Below are positions 1-9,100 of a stretch of DNA of 64,000 nt, piece after piece; the first letter of the stretch is position 1, and each line of letters starts with the position of its first letter. The DNA is from DASRBN01 sp035294305 (GTDB lineage: Bacteria; Chloroflexota; Ktedonobacteria; Ktedonobacterales; Ktedonobacteraceae), in NCBI GenBank assembly GCA_035294305.1, contig DATGLD010000025.1, positions 163,877-227,876 of the forward strand, read 5' to 3'. Below the pieces are notes generated by a model that had not been told where the DNA came from, searched no databases, and was given only the letters and a program-made list of their open reading frames with translations. A program made the position numbers and the translations under genes.

Positions 1-2395
1 CATGGCCTACGCACCAAATGGTACGCTTCGCCAGCGCCATCCACGAGGAATCCCGCTACCGGTGGAAAGCATCTTACTTTATGTCAAGCAGATTGCCGCT
101 GCCTTGCAGTATGCGCACGATAAAAAAGTTATCCACCGTGATATCAAGCCGGAAAACATGTTGCTGGGCCGCAATAACGAGGTTCTGCTGAGCGATTTTG
201 GCATTGCCCTGATTACACCGAGCGCGCGTGCCGGGACAATATTCGGCCAGAGCAGCATTCCGAACCAGACGACCTGGGACCCGGCCGGTACGGTCACCTA
301 CATGGCCCCGGAGCAGATTCAGGGGAAACCATCGCCGGCCAGCGATCAATATTCATTGGGCATCGTCGTCTACGAATGGCTCAGTGGTCATGCGCCTTTT
401 AGTGGGGGATACATGGAGATTGCCATGCAGCATATGTCTGCCTCTCCGACACCCTTGCGTGAAAAGCTGACGGCTATCTCGCCAGATGTCGAACAGGTCA
501 TCATGACCGCACTGGCCAAAGACCCGCAGAGGCGTTTCGGCAGCGTCCAGGCCTTTGCCAACGCCCTGGAACAGGCCTCTAGAGGGCCACAACGGGTAAT
601 CTCATCAACATTGAGCGCGTCGTCACCTGAAAATGCACCTGTGTCTTCACATGCAGCGGAGGAACCCTCAATGGAAGTCATCCTTTTTGGTCCATCTGGC
701 AGAACAATTTTGGGTTCAAGCGTCGTCACAATAGGCCGTAACGCCAGCAATACAGTAGTCGTCAATGATCCACAGGCCTCAGCATTCCACGCGGAAATTC
801 GTCCGTCGGGCCAGGGACATAGGATCATTGATCTTAACAGCACCAACGGGACGTTCGTCAACGAGCAGCGGCTGGCTCCTGGCTCCTCACGCCAACTGAA
901 CTGGGGTGATACGCTTCGTGTAGGCGAAACGAAATTGAATTATGGAGGCGGCAGCGCTACTCAGAATAGGGTATCAACCTCTGATCCTGCTACTGTGCGA
1001 GCCGATTCTGGCTATTCGGGCTATGTTCCATCCGGGCCAGTTCCAGCACCACCACCGCCCATTTCCAACACCGGTTATGGTGGAATTGCGCAGCAAGCCT
1101 ATCCACAACAGCCTGCGCCATTCCCATCAGTCTATCCACCGCCCCTCCAGCAGCAAGCGTATGGAGTTCTAGCTCCACAGCAGCAAGCCTATCCACAGTC
1201 AGGCCCAGGAATATCCGGCAGTTCACCAAACAATGTGACACCGGTACAATTCAATGTATCCAGCACCTTGCCAGATAATGTAGCCCAGCAACCGGCATAT
1301 AACGCGCAGGCGGGCCTGCCCGCGACGCCCATTTCCTCTCCTGCTACGACAGGCGCTATGCCATCCCAGGCCGCATCTTCAAGCTCGAAGCGACGGCGCC
1401 CGGCGCTGTTGATTGCGCTCCTGGGCATACTGGTATTCGTGCTGGTGGGTGGGGGAGTGCTTGCTTTCGTTCTTTACCAGAACTCTCTTCCCACGCCGGC
1501 GAAGACGCTGGATGCATTTTGCAACGCTCTCCAAGGCTCAGACTATACAAGCGCTTACAATCAACTCTCTGATAATTTGAAAGGGAAAGTGCCGGAGCCG
1601 ATCTTCGCGAACTTTTTCGCCAAAGTGTCTTCGTGCTCGTATACCGCTCCCAATGTTACCGGCATGAGCGCGACAACCACCCTCACTACGGTGACTACCC
1701 ATACCAATACCGATCAGTTGATACTGGCGGAACAGGGCAACGGGACCTGGAAAATTGATTCCGACCCGAATCTTGTAGCTTTTGTGAGCCTTTCCGACCT
1801 GACAAAGACGCTGGATACCTTCTGCCGGGCCTTCCAGAGCGGCGATTATGCAACCGACTATGGGCAGTTCTCCGCCAATCTCCAGCAGAAGATTACACAG
1901 TCACTGTTTTCGGACTTCTTCCCTAACCCTACCTCATGTAGCTACAGCACGCCAACAATTACGGGCACGAGCGCAACGACCAATCTCTCACTTGCTTACA
2001 GCGGGCAAACAGAGAATGACGCGCTTAAGTTGATCGAAGACAGCAACAATAACTGGCAGATTGATACCTTTGCCAACCTTTCCACACCGCTCAAGACGTT
2101 GAATGCGTTTTGTAACGGGCTGAAAAGTGAGATGTACCAGCAGTCATATGACCAGCTCTCCAGCGATTACCAGCAGCAGACCTTTGGTAATTCGGAAGCG
2201 ACATTCCAGAATGCCTACAGCTACAACAATAATCATGGGCGCGTGACGCTCTGCACGATTAGTAACGTCCAGGATAACGGCTCGTCCGCGGTTGGCAAAA
2301 TGAACTATGTGCTGCTTGATGGTACCAGTGGGTCTGCTGTCTATACCCTGATCGACCCCAATGGCATCTGGAAGATTAACGGGCAGTACCAGTAG
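1..2395 (+). CDS. Eukaryotic-like Ser/Thr protein kinase with FHA domain, 5' end outside window
   Basis: Partial membrane kinase; the glycine-rich ATP loop and N-lobe lie upstream of the window, so the ATG at base 2 is internal. Visible order: catalytic loop HRDIKPEN (Asp about residue 47 of the visible part), DFG at 65-67, APE near 103, end of kinase near 195, an FHA domain at about 223-315 (GR...S...N core, then NSTNGTFVN), a Pro/Gln-rich linker at about 330-460, a basic stop-transfer stretch, one membrane helix at about 468-490, then three tandem repeats of roughly 95 residues. Each repeat starts with TLDAFC or a variant and has a second Cys (SSCSY, TSCSY, TLCTI), suggesting a disulphide in an NTF2-like outer domain. 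The cis FHA domain probably binds phosphothreonine, including autophosphorylated sites. The outer repeats may sense ligand or cell wall; that is inference. Confidence 0.93.
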   Translation, partial: MAYAPNGTLRQRHPRGIPLPVESILLYVKQIAAALQYAHDKKVIHRDIKPENMLLGRNNEVLLSDFGIALITPSARAGTIFGQSSIPNQTTWDPAGTVTYMAPEQIQGKPSPASDQYSLGIVVYEWLSGHAPFSGGYMEIAMQHMSASPTPLREKLTAISPDVEQVIMTALAKDPQRRFGSVQAFANALEQASRGPQRVISSTLSASSPENAPVSSHAAEEPSMEVILFGPSGRTILGSSVVTIGRNASNTVVVNDPQASAFHAEIRPSGQGHRIIDLNSTNGTFVNEQRLAPGSSRQLNWGDTLRVGETKLNYGGGSATQNRVSTSDPATVRADSGYSGYVPSGPVPAPPPPISNTGYGGIAQQAYPQQPAPFPSVYPPPLQQQAYGVLAPQQQAYPQSGPGISGSSPNNVTPVQFNVSSTLPDNVAQQPAYNAQAGLPATPISSPATTGAMPSQAASSSSKRRRPALLIALLGILVFVLVGGGVLAFVLYQNSLPTPAKTLDAFCNALQGSDYTSAYNQLSDNLKGKVPEPIFANFFAKVSSCSYTAPNVTGMSATTTLTTVTTHTNTDQLILAEQGNGTWKIDSDPNLVAFVSLSDLTKTLDTFCRAFQSGDYATDYGQFSANLQQKITQSLFSDFFPNPTSCSYSTPTITGTSATTNLSLAYSGQTENDALKLIEDSNNNWQIDTFANLSTPLKTLNAFCNGLKSEMYQQSYDQLSSDYQQQTFGNSEATFQNAYSYNNNHGRVTLCTISNVQDNGSSAVGKMNYVLLDGTSGSAVYTLIDPNGIWKINGQYQ

Positions 2396-2541
2396 ATAAG
2401 CGATGATAGGCATAAGACATTCCGAATTGAGGAACAGGCAAGAGGGAGAGGGCATACCACGTGGTGGAGCAACCCGCACGCTACAGTCGCCCTCTACCCG
2501 CCCGCTCGTCAACATTTGAGATGACCTGTGCCTGTCACCAT

Positions 2542-4242
2542 CTACCCTAGCATAGGTATCTTCACTCCGGTTTCCTTCGCGCATTCAATGGCCTCTTCAT
2601 ACCCGGCGTCTACGTGGCGCATGACGCCTGTGCCGGGGTCATTGGTGAGGACCCGCGAGAGGCGTTCGGCGGCTTGCGAGGTGCCATCGGCCACGATGAC
2701 CTGGCCGGCATGGATAGAATAGCCGATGCCCACACCGCCACCGTGATGGATGGAGACCCAGGAGGCGCCCGATGCTGTATTCAGTAGAGCATTGAGCAAG
2801 GGCCAGTCGGCGATAGCGTCGCTGCCATCCTTCATGGCTTCTGTTTCGCGGTATGGCGAGGCGACGGAGCCGCTGTCCAGGTGGTCGCGGCCAATGACGA
2901 TGGGCGCTTTGACGATGCCTTTCGCGACCAGTTCGTTGAATGCCAGGCCTGCCTTAGCGCGCTGTCCATAACCCAGCCAGCAGATACGCGCCGGCAGTCC
3001 TTGAAAGTGAATCTTCTGCTGCGCCATGGTGATCCAGCGTCTAAGGGATTCGTCTTCGGGGAAGAGTCCGAGAATGGCTTCATCCGTGCGATAGATATCT
3101 TCTGGATCGCCGGAAAGCGCTACCCAGCGGAATGGCCCCTTGCCACGACAGAACAGGGGTCGAATGTAGGCGGGTACAAAACCAGGATAATCCAGGGCAT
3201 GCGTCTCGCCTGCCGCTAGCGCCTGCCCACGCAGGTTATTGCCGTAATCGAAGACGATGGCACCCATTTTCTGCATGTCGAGCATGGCGCGCACCTGTGT
3301 GACCATGGATTGCATGGAACGGCGAATATATTCCTGGGGGTCTTTTTTGCGCAGTGCGTCGGCTTCTTGCTGAGGCATGCCGGCAGGAATGTAGCCATTG
3401 AGCGCGTCATGAGCGGATGTCTGATCGGTGACAAGGTCGGGGACGATGCCGCGCTGGACGAGTTCGGGAAAGACTTCGGCGGCGTTGCCGACCAGGCCGA
3501 TGGAGAGCGGCTGGCCGAGGTTGCAGGCTTCGCGTACCTGGTTCAGAGCCTCATCCAATGTGCTGGCGATTTCATCACAATAGCCGGTTTCTCGCCGGCG
3601 CTGGATGTGCTGGTGGTCTACCTCAACGGCCAGGCAGACGCCTTCGTTCATTGTAATAGCGAGGGGTTGGGCGCCACCCATGCCACCAAGTCCGGCAGTG
3701 AGGACGAACTTGCCCTTGAGCGTGCCACCGAAATGCTTGCGAGCAGCTTCGGCGAACGTTTCATAGGTGCCCTGGACGATGCCCTGAGAGCCGATGTAAA
3801 TCCAGGAGCCGGCGGTCATCTGGCCGTACATGGTTAGCCCAAGCGCTTCCAGGCGGCGGAATTCATCCCAGCTGGCCCAATGGGGAACGAGGTTTGAGTT
3901 GGCAATGAGCACGCGCGGGGCGTTGGGAAAGGTGCGAAAAATGCCGACGGGCTTGCCCGACTGGACGAGCAGCGTTTCGTCGTTTTCCAGGCTACGCAGG
4001 GCGCGGACGATGGCGTCAAAAGCGGCCCACGAACGGGCAGCGCGCCCCGAACCGCCATAGACGACAAGGTCGTTGGGCCGCTCGGCGACATCGGGGTCGA
4101 GATTGTTCATGAGCATGCGTAAAGCGGCCTCTTGCTGCCACCCTTTGCATGAAAGCTCTGTTCCTCGCGGCGCATGCACGGTGCGCGACCCGCTGCCTGC
4201 CTGCCAATTGATGGTGGAAGAGGTATCATCAGCGTTAGACAT
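2542..4242 (-). CDS. hutU: Urocanate hydratase
   Basis: Converts urocanate to imidazolonepropionate, the second step of histidine degradation, in the cytoplasm using tightly bound NAD+ as electrophile. The 566-residue length is normal for the family. The N-terminal WQQEAALRMLMNNLDP and VVYGGSGRAARSW blocks, the NAD-binding GLGGMGGAQPLA motif and the C-terminal FCRGKGPFRW block with the conserved Cys are all present, as is the family signature near HHGGGVGIGYS. The start has AAAGGAG 11 bases upstream. It stands alone here: no hutH, hutI or hutG is visible in the window. An M20 peptidase is divergent from it. The family call is close to certain. Confidence 0.97.
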   Translation of the reverse strand: MSNADDTSSTINWQAGSGSRTVHAPRGTELSCKGWQQEAALRMLMNNLDPDVAERPNDLVVYGGSGRAARSWAAFDAIVRALRSLENDETLLVQSGKPVGIFRTFPNAPRVLIANSNLVPHWASWDEFRRLEALGLTMYGQMTAGSWIYIGSQGIVQGTYETFAEAARKHFGGTLKGKFVLTAGLGGMGGAQPLAITMNEGVCLAVEVDHQHIQRRRETGYCDEIASTLDEALNQVREACNLGQPLSIGLVGNAAEVFPELVQRGIVPDLVTDQTSAHDALNGYIPAGMPQQEADALRKKDPQEYIRRSMQSMVTQVRAMLDMQKMGAIVFDYGNNLRGQALAAGETHALDYPGFVPAYIRPLFCRGKGPFRWVALSGDPEDIYRTDEAILGLFPEDESLRRWITMAQQKIHFQGLPARICWLGYGQRAKAGLAFNELVAKGIVKAPIVIGRDHLDSGSVASPYRETEAMKDGSDAIADWPLLNALLNTASGASWVSIHHGGGVGIGYSIHAGQVIVADGTSQAAERLSRVLTNDPGTGVMRHVDAGYEEAIECAKETGVKIPMLG

Positions 4243-4454
4243 AGTTGGTTAGCTCCTTTGCTATTCAAAGTACAAATTATTTCTTTTGTCTTGAGTATAT
4301 CTTACAGGGATAGAAGATGAGAAATGTAGCTAACCACAACTGCCAAACAAAGGTGGGAGTAAATAGTATATAATATCTTCCACAAAGATACTTTTCGTTA
4401 GTGATTTGATTGCTCTGAAGTACTTATCTCCCCAGAGCTAAAAAGTTTTATTTT
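4243..4454. promoter_or_regulatory. Divergent promoter region hutU / M20 peptidase
   Basis: AT-rich 212-base gap between two divergent genes. A TATAAT hexamer lies at 4369-4374 on the plus strand, but no convincing -35 partner was found, so only the general role is supported. Confidence 0.35.
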
Positions 4455-5633
4455 ATGGACTTACAATCTCTCATATTGAAAGTACGCGATTACACACAGC
4501 AACACCTGCCGCAATATATTGAAGAACTCCGCGAACTTTGCGCCATCGACTCGGATAGTCATTACAAACCCGGCCTCGATCTTATGGCTGTCAAGTTGGG
4601 GGAACGCATGCGGAAACTCGGCATGCAGGTCAACATTGTTCAGCATGAGACATGGGGCAACGATTTGACCGGCATTATGCGCGGGGAGGGCAGTGGCAAT
4701 GTACTGTTGCTCGGCCACATCGATACGGTCTACCCCGTTGGGACAGCTAGCGAACGCCCGCTGCGCATCGAGGGCGATACCGCATTTGGTCCCGGCGTCT
4801 GCGATATGAAAGGCTGCATCCTGTCAGCCATCTACGCTGTCGAGGCGCTGCTGGCGATGGGTACACGTCCTTTCGCCGAATTGCGGTTCCTCTGCGTCTC
4901 GGATGAAGAAATCCTTTACCGGCACAGCATCGATTTGATTGAGGCAATGTGCCGCGACTGCCAGGGGGCGCTGGTATTGGAGGCGGCGCGCGCGAATGGC
5001 GATATCGTCAGTTCCCGCAAGGGCAACTCCGGCTATACGCTGGTCGCGCGCGGTCGATCCGCGCACGCAGGAGTCGAGCCGGAGAAGGGATTGAACGCGA
5101 TCACCGAAATCGCGCACCAGGTGCTTCAATTTCAAAGTCTGAATGGTTGGCGCGAGGGCATCACTATTAACCCGGGTCTGATTTCGGGAGGAACAGCGCT
5201 CAATGTCGTCCCGGATCACGCACAGGCGCGCTTCGATTTGCGCTATTTACACCGCAATGATAGAAGCGAAACCGAGCAGCGATGGCAAGAGATGATGAAA
5301 CAGAAACTCGTACCCGGCGTAGATTTGACATTGGAGGTTTCACCGGATGCTAAAGAACCCATGGTATCCACGCCTGAAAGCCTGAAACTGGTGGATGCAG
5401 CGCAAGAGATGGCCCACCTGCTTGGATTTTCCTTGAATCATGTCAGTACAGGCGGTTCCTCAGATGGCAGCTACGTCTCACATTTCGGCGTACCCGTTCT
5501 CGATGGCCTGGGACCAATAGGTGGGCTTGACCATAGCCCCGGCGAATACCTTCTTTTAAGCAGCGTTGCGCCCCGTTCGGCCTTGTTAGCCGGCTTGCTT
5601 GCGATTATTGGTTCTCAGAATATGCATGAATAA
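4455..5633 (+). CDS. M20 family zinc peptidase, carboxypeptidase G2-like
   Basis: Cytoplasmic di-zinc amidohydrolase of the M20/ArgE/DapE/CPG2 group, 392 residues. Metal and catalytic residues are visible: GHIDTVYP (His and Asp), CDMKG (bridging Asp), SDEE (catalytic Glu and zinc Glu), a Glu in LVLEAARANG, and the C-terminal His in GLDHSPGEY. A lid dimerisation domain sits in the middle (about 180-290, with SAHAGVEPEKG). It most likely cleaves a C-terminal glutamate or similar residue from folate-like or acyl/peptidyl substrates; the exact substrate cannot be read. No strong ribosome binding site precedes the ATG, but the reading frame starts at the expected family position. The gene is convergent with the M16 gene downstream. 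Confidence 0.9.
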   Translation: MDLQSLILKVRDYTQQHLPQYIEELRELCAIDSDSHYKPGLDLMAVKLGERMRKLGMQVNIVQHETWGNDLTGIMRGEGSGNVLLLGHIDTVYPVGTASERPLRIEGDTAFGPGVCDMKGCILSAIYAVEALLAMGTRPFAELRFLCVSDEEILYRHSIDLIEAMCRDCQGALVLEAARANGDIVSSRKGNSGYTLVARGRSAHAGVEPEKGLNAITEIAHQVLQFQSLNGWREGITINPGLISGGTALNVVPDHAQARFDLRYLHRNDRSETEQRWQEMMKQKLVPGVDLTLEVSPDAKEPMVSTPESLKLVDAAQEMAHLLGFSLNHVSTGGSSDGSYVSHFGVPVLDGLGPIGGLDHSPGEYLLLSSVAPRSALLAGLLAIIGSQNMHE

Positions 5634-5692
5634 GTTCTAGTGTAGCATCAAGCGAGTCATAGCGATATCAAACATGGCTTCACTACCGACTT

Positions 5693-7021
5693 CTATGCTA
5701 TCGGGTCAAGACTATCCGTGAGGAAAGAGCTAATAGTCGAATGCCTGGCCGCTTCCTTAAGCCAGACATCCGGCTCCAGGGGGGTTATCGCGGTAATTGT
5801 CAGAGGATTGACAGGAGAGAATCGCTGCAAAACTCGCAAGATTTGCTCCTCGGTTACCGCATCAATAGCAGCTTTCATTGCTTGCCAGCCAGGAAGCGTG
5901 CGATTAAACCACCAGGCATATGCCATTGTGCTCATACATACCCTGGAACTTTCACCTCTCAGGATATGCTGACTTTTCAAATGGATTTTTGCCTGGTTAA
6001 GCTCGTAGTGGGTAATGCCGTTTTGCCGCAACCTGTACAATTCATCGAGAATAACTGCCAGGCACTTTCGCCCCTGTTCAGGCGTTGTGGCAGCATAGAT
6101 ACGTACCGCTCCTGTGCTTCTATTACTTACCATGGTCGAAGAAATGCTATAAACCAGGCTGCGTTTCTCACGCACTTCGACAAAAAGACGGGAGTGCATA
6201 CTTCCACCCAGTATGTCATTTATGAGCAAAGCCGCATAGTAATCAGGGTCAGCATAGTTGGGAAAAGGAAACATCAGGCAAAAATGTTCCTGCTGACCCT
6301 CCCGGTGTTCTATTGAGAGTGTGGACGCAAACTTTAGTTGCTGCATAGGCAAAGACATTGCTTCTCCTTGCCATCCTCCGAAAAGCGCCTCCATCTGCTC
6401 CAGGACCTTTTCCCATTGAAACTTTCCCGCTATAGCAAACAGCATGTTATTCGGTTGATAACGGCTCTGCCAGAAATCGAGAAAATCCTCCTGTTTCAAC
6501 GAAGCAATGCTCTCCGCTGTGCCGAGGAGCGAACGCGAGAGAGATGTGCCTCGATAAAATTTTGCGCAAGTCAGGTCGATGACACGACGCCTAGCCTCAT
6601 CATTGCAACGATGTATTTCCTGCAATACGATTTTTTGTATGTGCGCCAATTTGTCGACAGGAAATGCTGGTTCAAGGAGCAGTTCGCTGACAAGTCGAAG
6701 TGCTGTTTCGAGTTCGGTATGGACAACTTGCGTCCACACGCACGCCGTTTCAAAACCGGTATCTATCCCCCTACGCGCTCCCAACGTTTCAAAGGCGCTG
6801 CTCAACATACGCGCATCGCGCTTTTTTGTACCCTGAAACAACAGATATTCAAACAAATGCGCGAGACCTTGTTTTCCCTCTGGTTCGTGGATGACAGCGG
6901 CATCGAATTGACATCCAAAGGTCACCGAGCGCAGGCTCGGCATAGCATAACCGAGAAGTTGTACGCCATTGGCCAGACGATGATAGTGGTAAAAAGGGGC
7001 GAGGTTCAGATCATCCCTCAT
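5693..7021 (-). CDS. M16 peptidase, zinc-site-deficient subunit
   Basis: M16B-family protein, about 442 residues, with two homologous halves. The inverted zinc motif HxxEH is altered to HLFEY (residues 55-59), so a zinc ligand is missing, although the downstream Glu of IVLQEI is kept. The C-terminal half retains the substrate-binding signature of the non-catalytic partner (RLFVEVREKRSLVY). The other M16 protein at 9272-10600 has the opposite pattern, so the two should form a heterodimeric protease as in PqqF/G-like or Sphingomonas M16B pairs. The start at 7021 was chosen because GGA lies 9 bases upstream; TTG at 7039 and ATG at 7030 are in frame. It follows the radical SAM gene by about 20 bases, so it is the last gene of the operon. 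Confidence 0.9.
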   Translation of the reverse strand: MRDDLNLAPFYHYHRLANGVQLLGYAMPSLRSVTFGCQFDAAVIHEPEGKQGLAHLFEYLLFQGTKKRDARMLSSAFETLGARRGIDTGFETACVWTQVVHTELETALRLVSELLLEPAFPVDKLAHIQKIVLQEIHRCNDEARRRVIDLTCAKFYRGTSLSRSLLGTAESIASLKQEDFLDFWQSRYQPNNMLFAIAGKFQWEKVLEQMEALFGGWQGEAMSLPMQQLKFASTLSIEHREGQQEHFCLMFPFPNYADPDYYAALLINDILGGSMHSRLFVEVREKRSLVYSISSTMVSNRSTGAVRIYAATTPEQGRKCLAVILDELYRLRQNGITHYELNQAKIHLKSQHILRGESSRVCMSTMAYAWWFNRTLPGWQAMKAAIDAVTEEQILRVLQRFSPVNPLTITAITPLEPDVWLKEAARHSTISSFLTDSLDPIA

Positions 7022-7044
7022 AGCCCTCATTCCTTTCAACTTAT

Positions 7045-8481
7045 CTATCTACGGGCGGCTAATGCAGGATTCAATGTGATCTGGCTAACCTCGACCTTTC
7101 TGCCTGGTTCTTTGAGCCGCGCTGCAATGAACTTATTCAGCAGGCGTTGCTCATGTTTGGGAGTCAGGTAGTACATCAAGTTGACATACCAGTACCAACC
7201 CGTCTGGGTTATCTCATAACGATCTGCTTTCTCGACAATCAACTTTGCATCGATCAATTCACCTAAAGCTTCTAACGTGTCCGGGTGGACATGCTGCCAA
7301 TCAATGCGGGATTTTTCCACGAAACCATGATAGGGAAGGTGCAGGATAACTCCTCGACTGGCATCCGCGCTGCGGCTATGCTGGCTTAAGGTAAAATCCC
7401 AGAGTTCGTTCTTGAGCAATGCCCGCATATACTTATCGCGGCTGGGAGTGTTCGTAATCGTGAACCCATTCAAAGAGGAGATGGCGCTCACACCGAATCC
7501 TATCAACTCGCCGTCGTCATGCCCATACACATACTCGTGATAGCGGAACGAGTATGCATCTGTTACGATCGGCTGTTTTTGTAACTCCTCAGCAGAAACT
7601 TTGACATAGCCATGTCCGTTGTGCGGGAGATATCCCGCTGACCTCATATAGGCGTTCAAAAGGATGTTCTGAGTAAATCTTTGCAGCGCTGAGACTGGTT
7701 GCAGGCCAGCCTCTTCACAGGCGCGATGTAAGCGAATTTGCGTAGCTAAATGGTCAATCGGATACACGTCGATCGTGGGAGTTCCCAATGCGACCGCCTG
7801 CTGGAGATCCATGAGAAAATCTTCTTGGGTCTGACCATTCATCGCATAGAGGATATCGAAGGAGGTGTATGGAAGGTAATCGCGAATCATCACCACCGCT
7901 TCTCGACATTGATCCACAGTCGCCGTCAAGTTGAAGAGGTCGCGAAATTTCTGGTTGAAGGTCTGCAAGCCAAATCTGGCGTGGGTTACGCCAATTTCTT
8001 TCATGGCCGCCAGCTTTTCGCGCGTAATACTCTTAACCTCCATTTCAAATGAGAATTCCTCAAGCTGGCTGAGATCGTAATATTTGTGAATGGCGCGGCC
8101 TATTCTTAGCAGTTGTTCTGGGCTTAGAAGAGAGGGGGTGCCGCCGCCAAAGAAAATGCTCCTCACAGGTATTTCAGTGAGAGATTTAAACCGCGCTTTC
8201 CATTCGATTTCGCGCAGAAGCGCCTGTGTATACTGTTCAATAATCTCGATATCTTTAAACTCGCCCCGAATGAATGGGCAAAATGAGCAGATTGTTTCAC
8301 AGAATGGAATATGGAAGTAGAATGCCCGGCTACGCACTTTGGAGCTATCATGCGTATCATAGGTAGCAAGTTTTTGCTCCAATGGCTGATCTATGATATC
8401 TTCATACTGCAAGGGGTAAAACCAGTTGAAGATCGGAAGCTGCATATCGAACTTAATGAGGTTATCGTTTTTGAGTTTCAT
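7045..8481 (-). CDS. HemN-like radical SAM enzyme
   Basis: Radical SAM protein of 478 residues from the chosen start (RBS AGGGGAG 4 bases before ATG at 8481). The cluster motif is HIPFC...C.FC (Cys61, Cys65, Cys68), the coproporphyrinogen dehydrogenase/HemW pattern. The GGTP SAM-binding motif follows near 113-120 (FFGGGTPSLL). The HemN-type C-terminal domain is recognisable but divergent. HemN-like enzymes outside haem synthesis include class C radical SAM methyltransferases acting on peptide natural products. Lying between a SAM decarboxylase and an M16 subunit, and away from any haem gene, it is best read as a peptide-modifying enzyme (inference). A 142-base leader separates it from the upstream decarboxylase gene, so it may have its own promoter. 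Confidence 0.9.
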   Translation of the reverse strand: MKLKNDNLIKFDMQLPIFNWFYPLQYEDIIDQPLEQKLATYDTHDSSKVRSRAFYFHIPFCETICSFCPFIRGEFKDIEIIEQYTQALLREIEWKARFKSLTEIPVRSIFFGGGTPSLLSPEQLLRIGRAIHKYYDLSQLEEFSFEMEVKSITREKLAAMKEIGVTHARFGLQTFNQKFRDLFNLTATVDQCREAVVMIRDYLPYTSFDILYAMNGQTQEDFLMDLQQAVALGTPTIDVYPIDHLATQIRLHRACEEAGLQPVSALQRFTQNILLNAYMRSAGYLPHNGHGYVKVSAEELQKQPIVTDAYSFRYHEYVYGHDDGELIGFGVSAISSLNGFTITNTPSRDKYMRALLKNELWDFTLSQHSRSADASRGVILHLPYHGFVEKSRIDWQHVHPDTLEALGELIDAKLIVEKADRYEITQTGWYWYVNLMYYLTPKHEQRLLNKFIAARLKEPGRKVEVSQITLNPALAARR

Positions 8482-8550
8482 CTTTCTCCCCTCTTTCTGT
8501 GTTTTGTATGAAGCTTTTTCTCTCTTTGCTCCATGAACAGCAGGAATCAC

Positions 8551-8563
8551 GCTTGTCGATCAG
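8551..8563 (-). promoter_or_regulatory. 13-bp motif upstream of the radical SAM gene
   Basis: The minus strand reads CTGATCGACAAGC about 70 bases before the radical SAM start. The identical 13-mer lies before the BTAD gene (11611-11623), and a degenerate form lies before the exporter gene (13153-13165). It may be an operator shared across the cluster. Confidence 0.45.
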
Positions 8564-8623
8564 CCATTACCTACATCTCTCCCTTAAACTATCTACATCC
8601 ACGGTTGCGCACGCGCGCAATTA

Positions 8624-9001
8624 TCAATAATGCAGGAGAACTGCATCCCGGCAGTTCTCTCCACGCCTTGCAACTTTTTTCGTAAAGCGTTCCGGGAGGA
8701 GGGCCTCAACGAGAAGGGCCAGGACCTCTTCTGGATCAGCTGTGCCGCATGAGAAAATATCCAGCGCTATATACGGTATCTCAGGGTAGGTATGAAAAGC
8801 CGCGTGCGACTCAGAGAGTAAGAAGATCCCAGTTACACCGCACCCGCCTCCTGGAAACGTAAAGCTCAGGTGATTAATGACTGTGAAATGACATTGATGA
8901 AGTGCTTGAAACATGATTGCCATGAGTTTCTGCTCATCCTTAAGGAGGGCAGGAGCAACTCCGTATATATCGGCAAAAACGTGTTTTCCAATGTCTCTCA
9001 T
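8624..9001 (-). CDS. S-adenosylmethionine decarboxylase-like pyruvoyl enzyme (SpeH/SpeD type)
   Basis: Small AdoMet decarboxylase proenzyme homologue, 125 residues, the usual class 1B length. The self-cleavage site is LSESH, with cut expected between Glu64 and Ser65, Ser65 becoming the pyruvoyl group. His70 (AAFHTYPE) and Cys85 (DIFSCG) have the same spacing from the serine (+5, +20) as the catalytic His and Cys of known bacterial enzymes, so it should be processed and active. The usual product is decarboxylated SAM, the aminopropyl donor. No spermidine synthase or other polyamine gene is nearby; instead it lies between a putative precursor peptide and a radical SAM enzyme. Some SpeD homologues have shifted to arginine or ornithine decarboxylation, so the substrate needs testing. 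Confidence 0.9.
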   Translation of the reverse strand: MRDIGKHVFADIYGVAPALLKDEQKLMAIMFQALHQCHFTVINHLSFTFPGGGCGVTGIFLLSESHAAFHTYPEIPYIALDIFSCGTADPEEVLALLVEALLPERFTKKVARRGENCRDAVLLHY

Positions 9002-9100
9002 ATTTCAGCCATCCCTTGTGTGGTAATGAGTAAAACGCGCTACGGGTATCACCGGGGGGGATGCCAATGAACTGGCTCATTGGCATCCCGGTCGGCATGA

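Noticed and set aside
2457..2466. ACCACGTGGT palindrome after the kinase gene
   Set aside because: Ten bases, no flanking structure or second copy; expected by chance.
3310..3837. 175-codon plus-strand frame within hutU
   Set aside because: Antisense shadow of urocanate hydratase; no RBS.
2542..5633. Histidine utilisation operon
   Set aside because: Only hutU is present; the divergent M20 enzyme is not a hut gene by its motifs.
6338..7171. 277-codon plus-strand frame opposite the M16 partner gene
   Set aside because: No RBS, no recognisable domain, and it lies wholly antisense to a well-supported M16 gene; it is a shadow of that gene.
5693..8481. PQQ biosynthesis
   Set aside because: M16 plus radical SAM recalls pqqF and pqqE, but there is no PqqA (Glu...Tyr) peptide, no PqqB, C or D, and the radical SAM enzyme is HemN-like rather than SPASM-type.
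8624..9001. Ordinary spermidine synthesis
   Set aside because: No speE, speA or speB neighbour and co-transcription with peptide-locus genes make it less likely, though not excluded.
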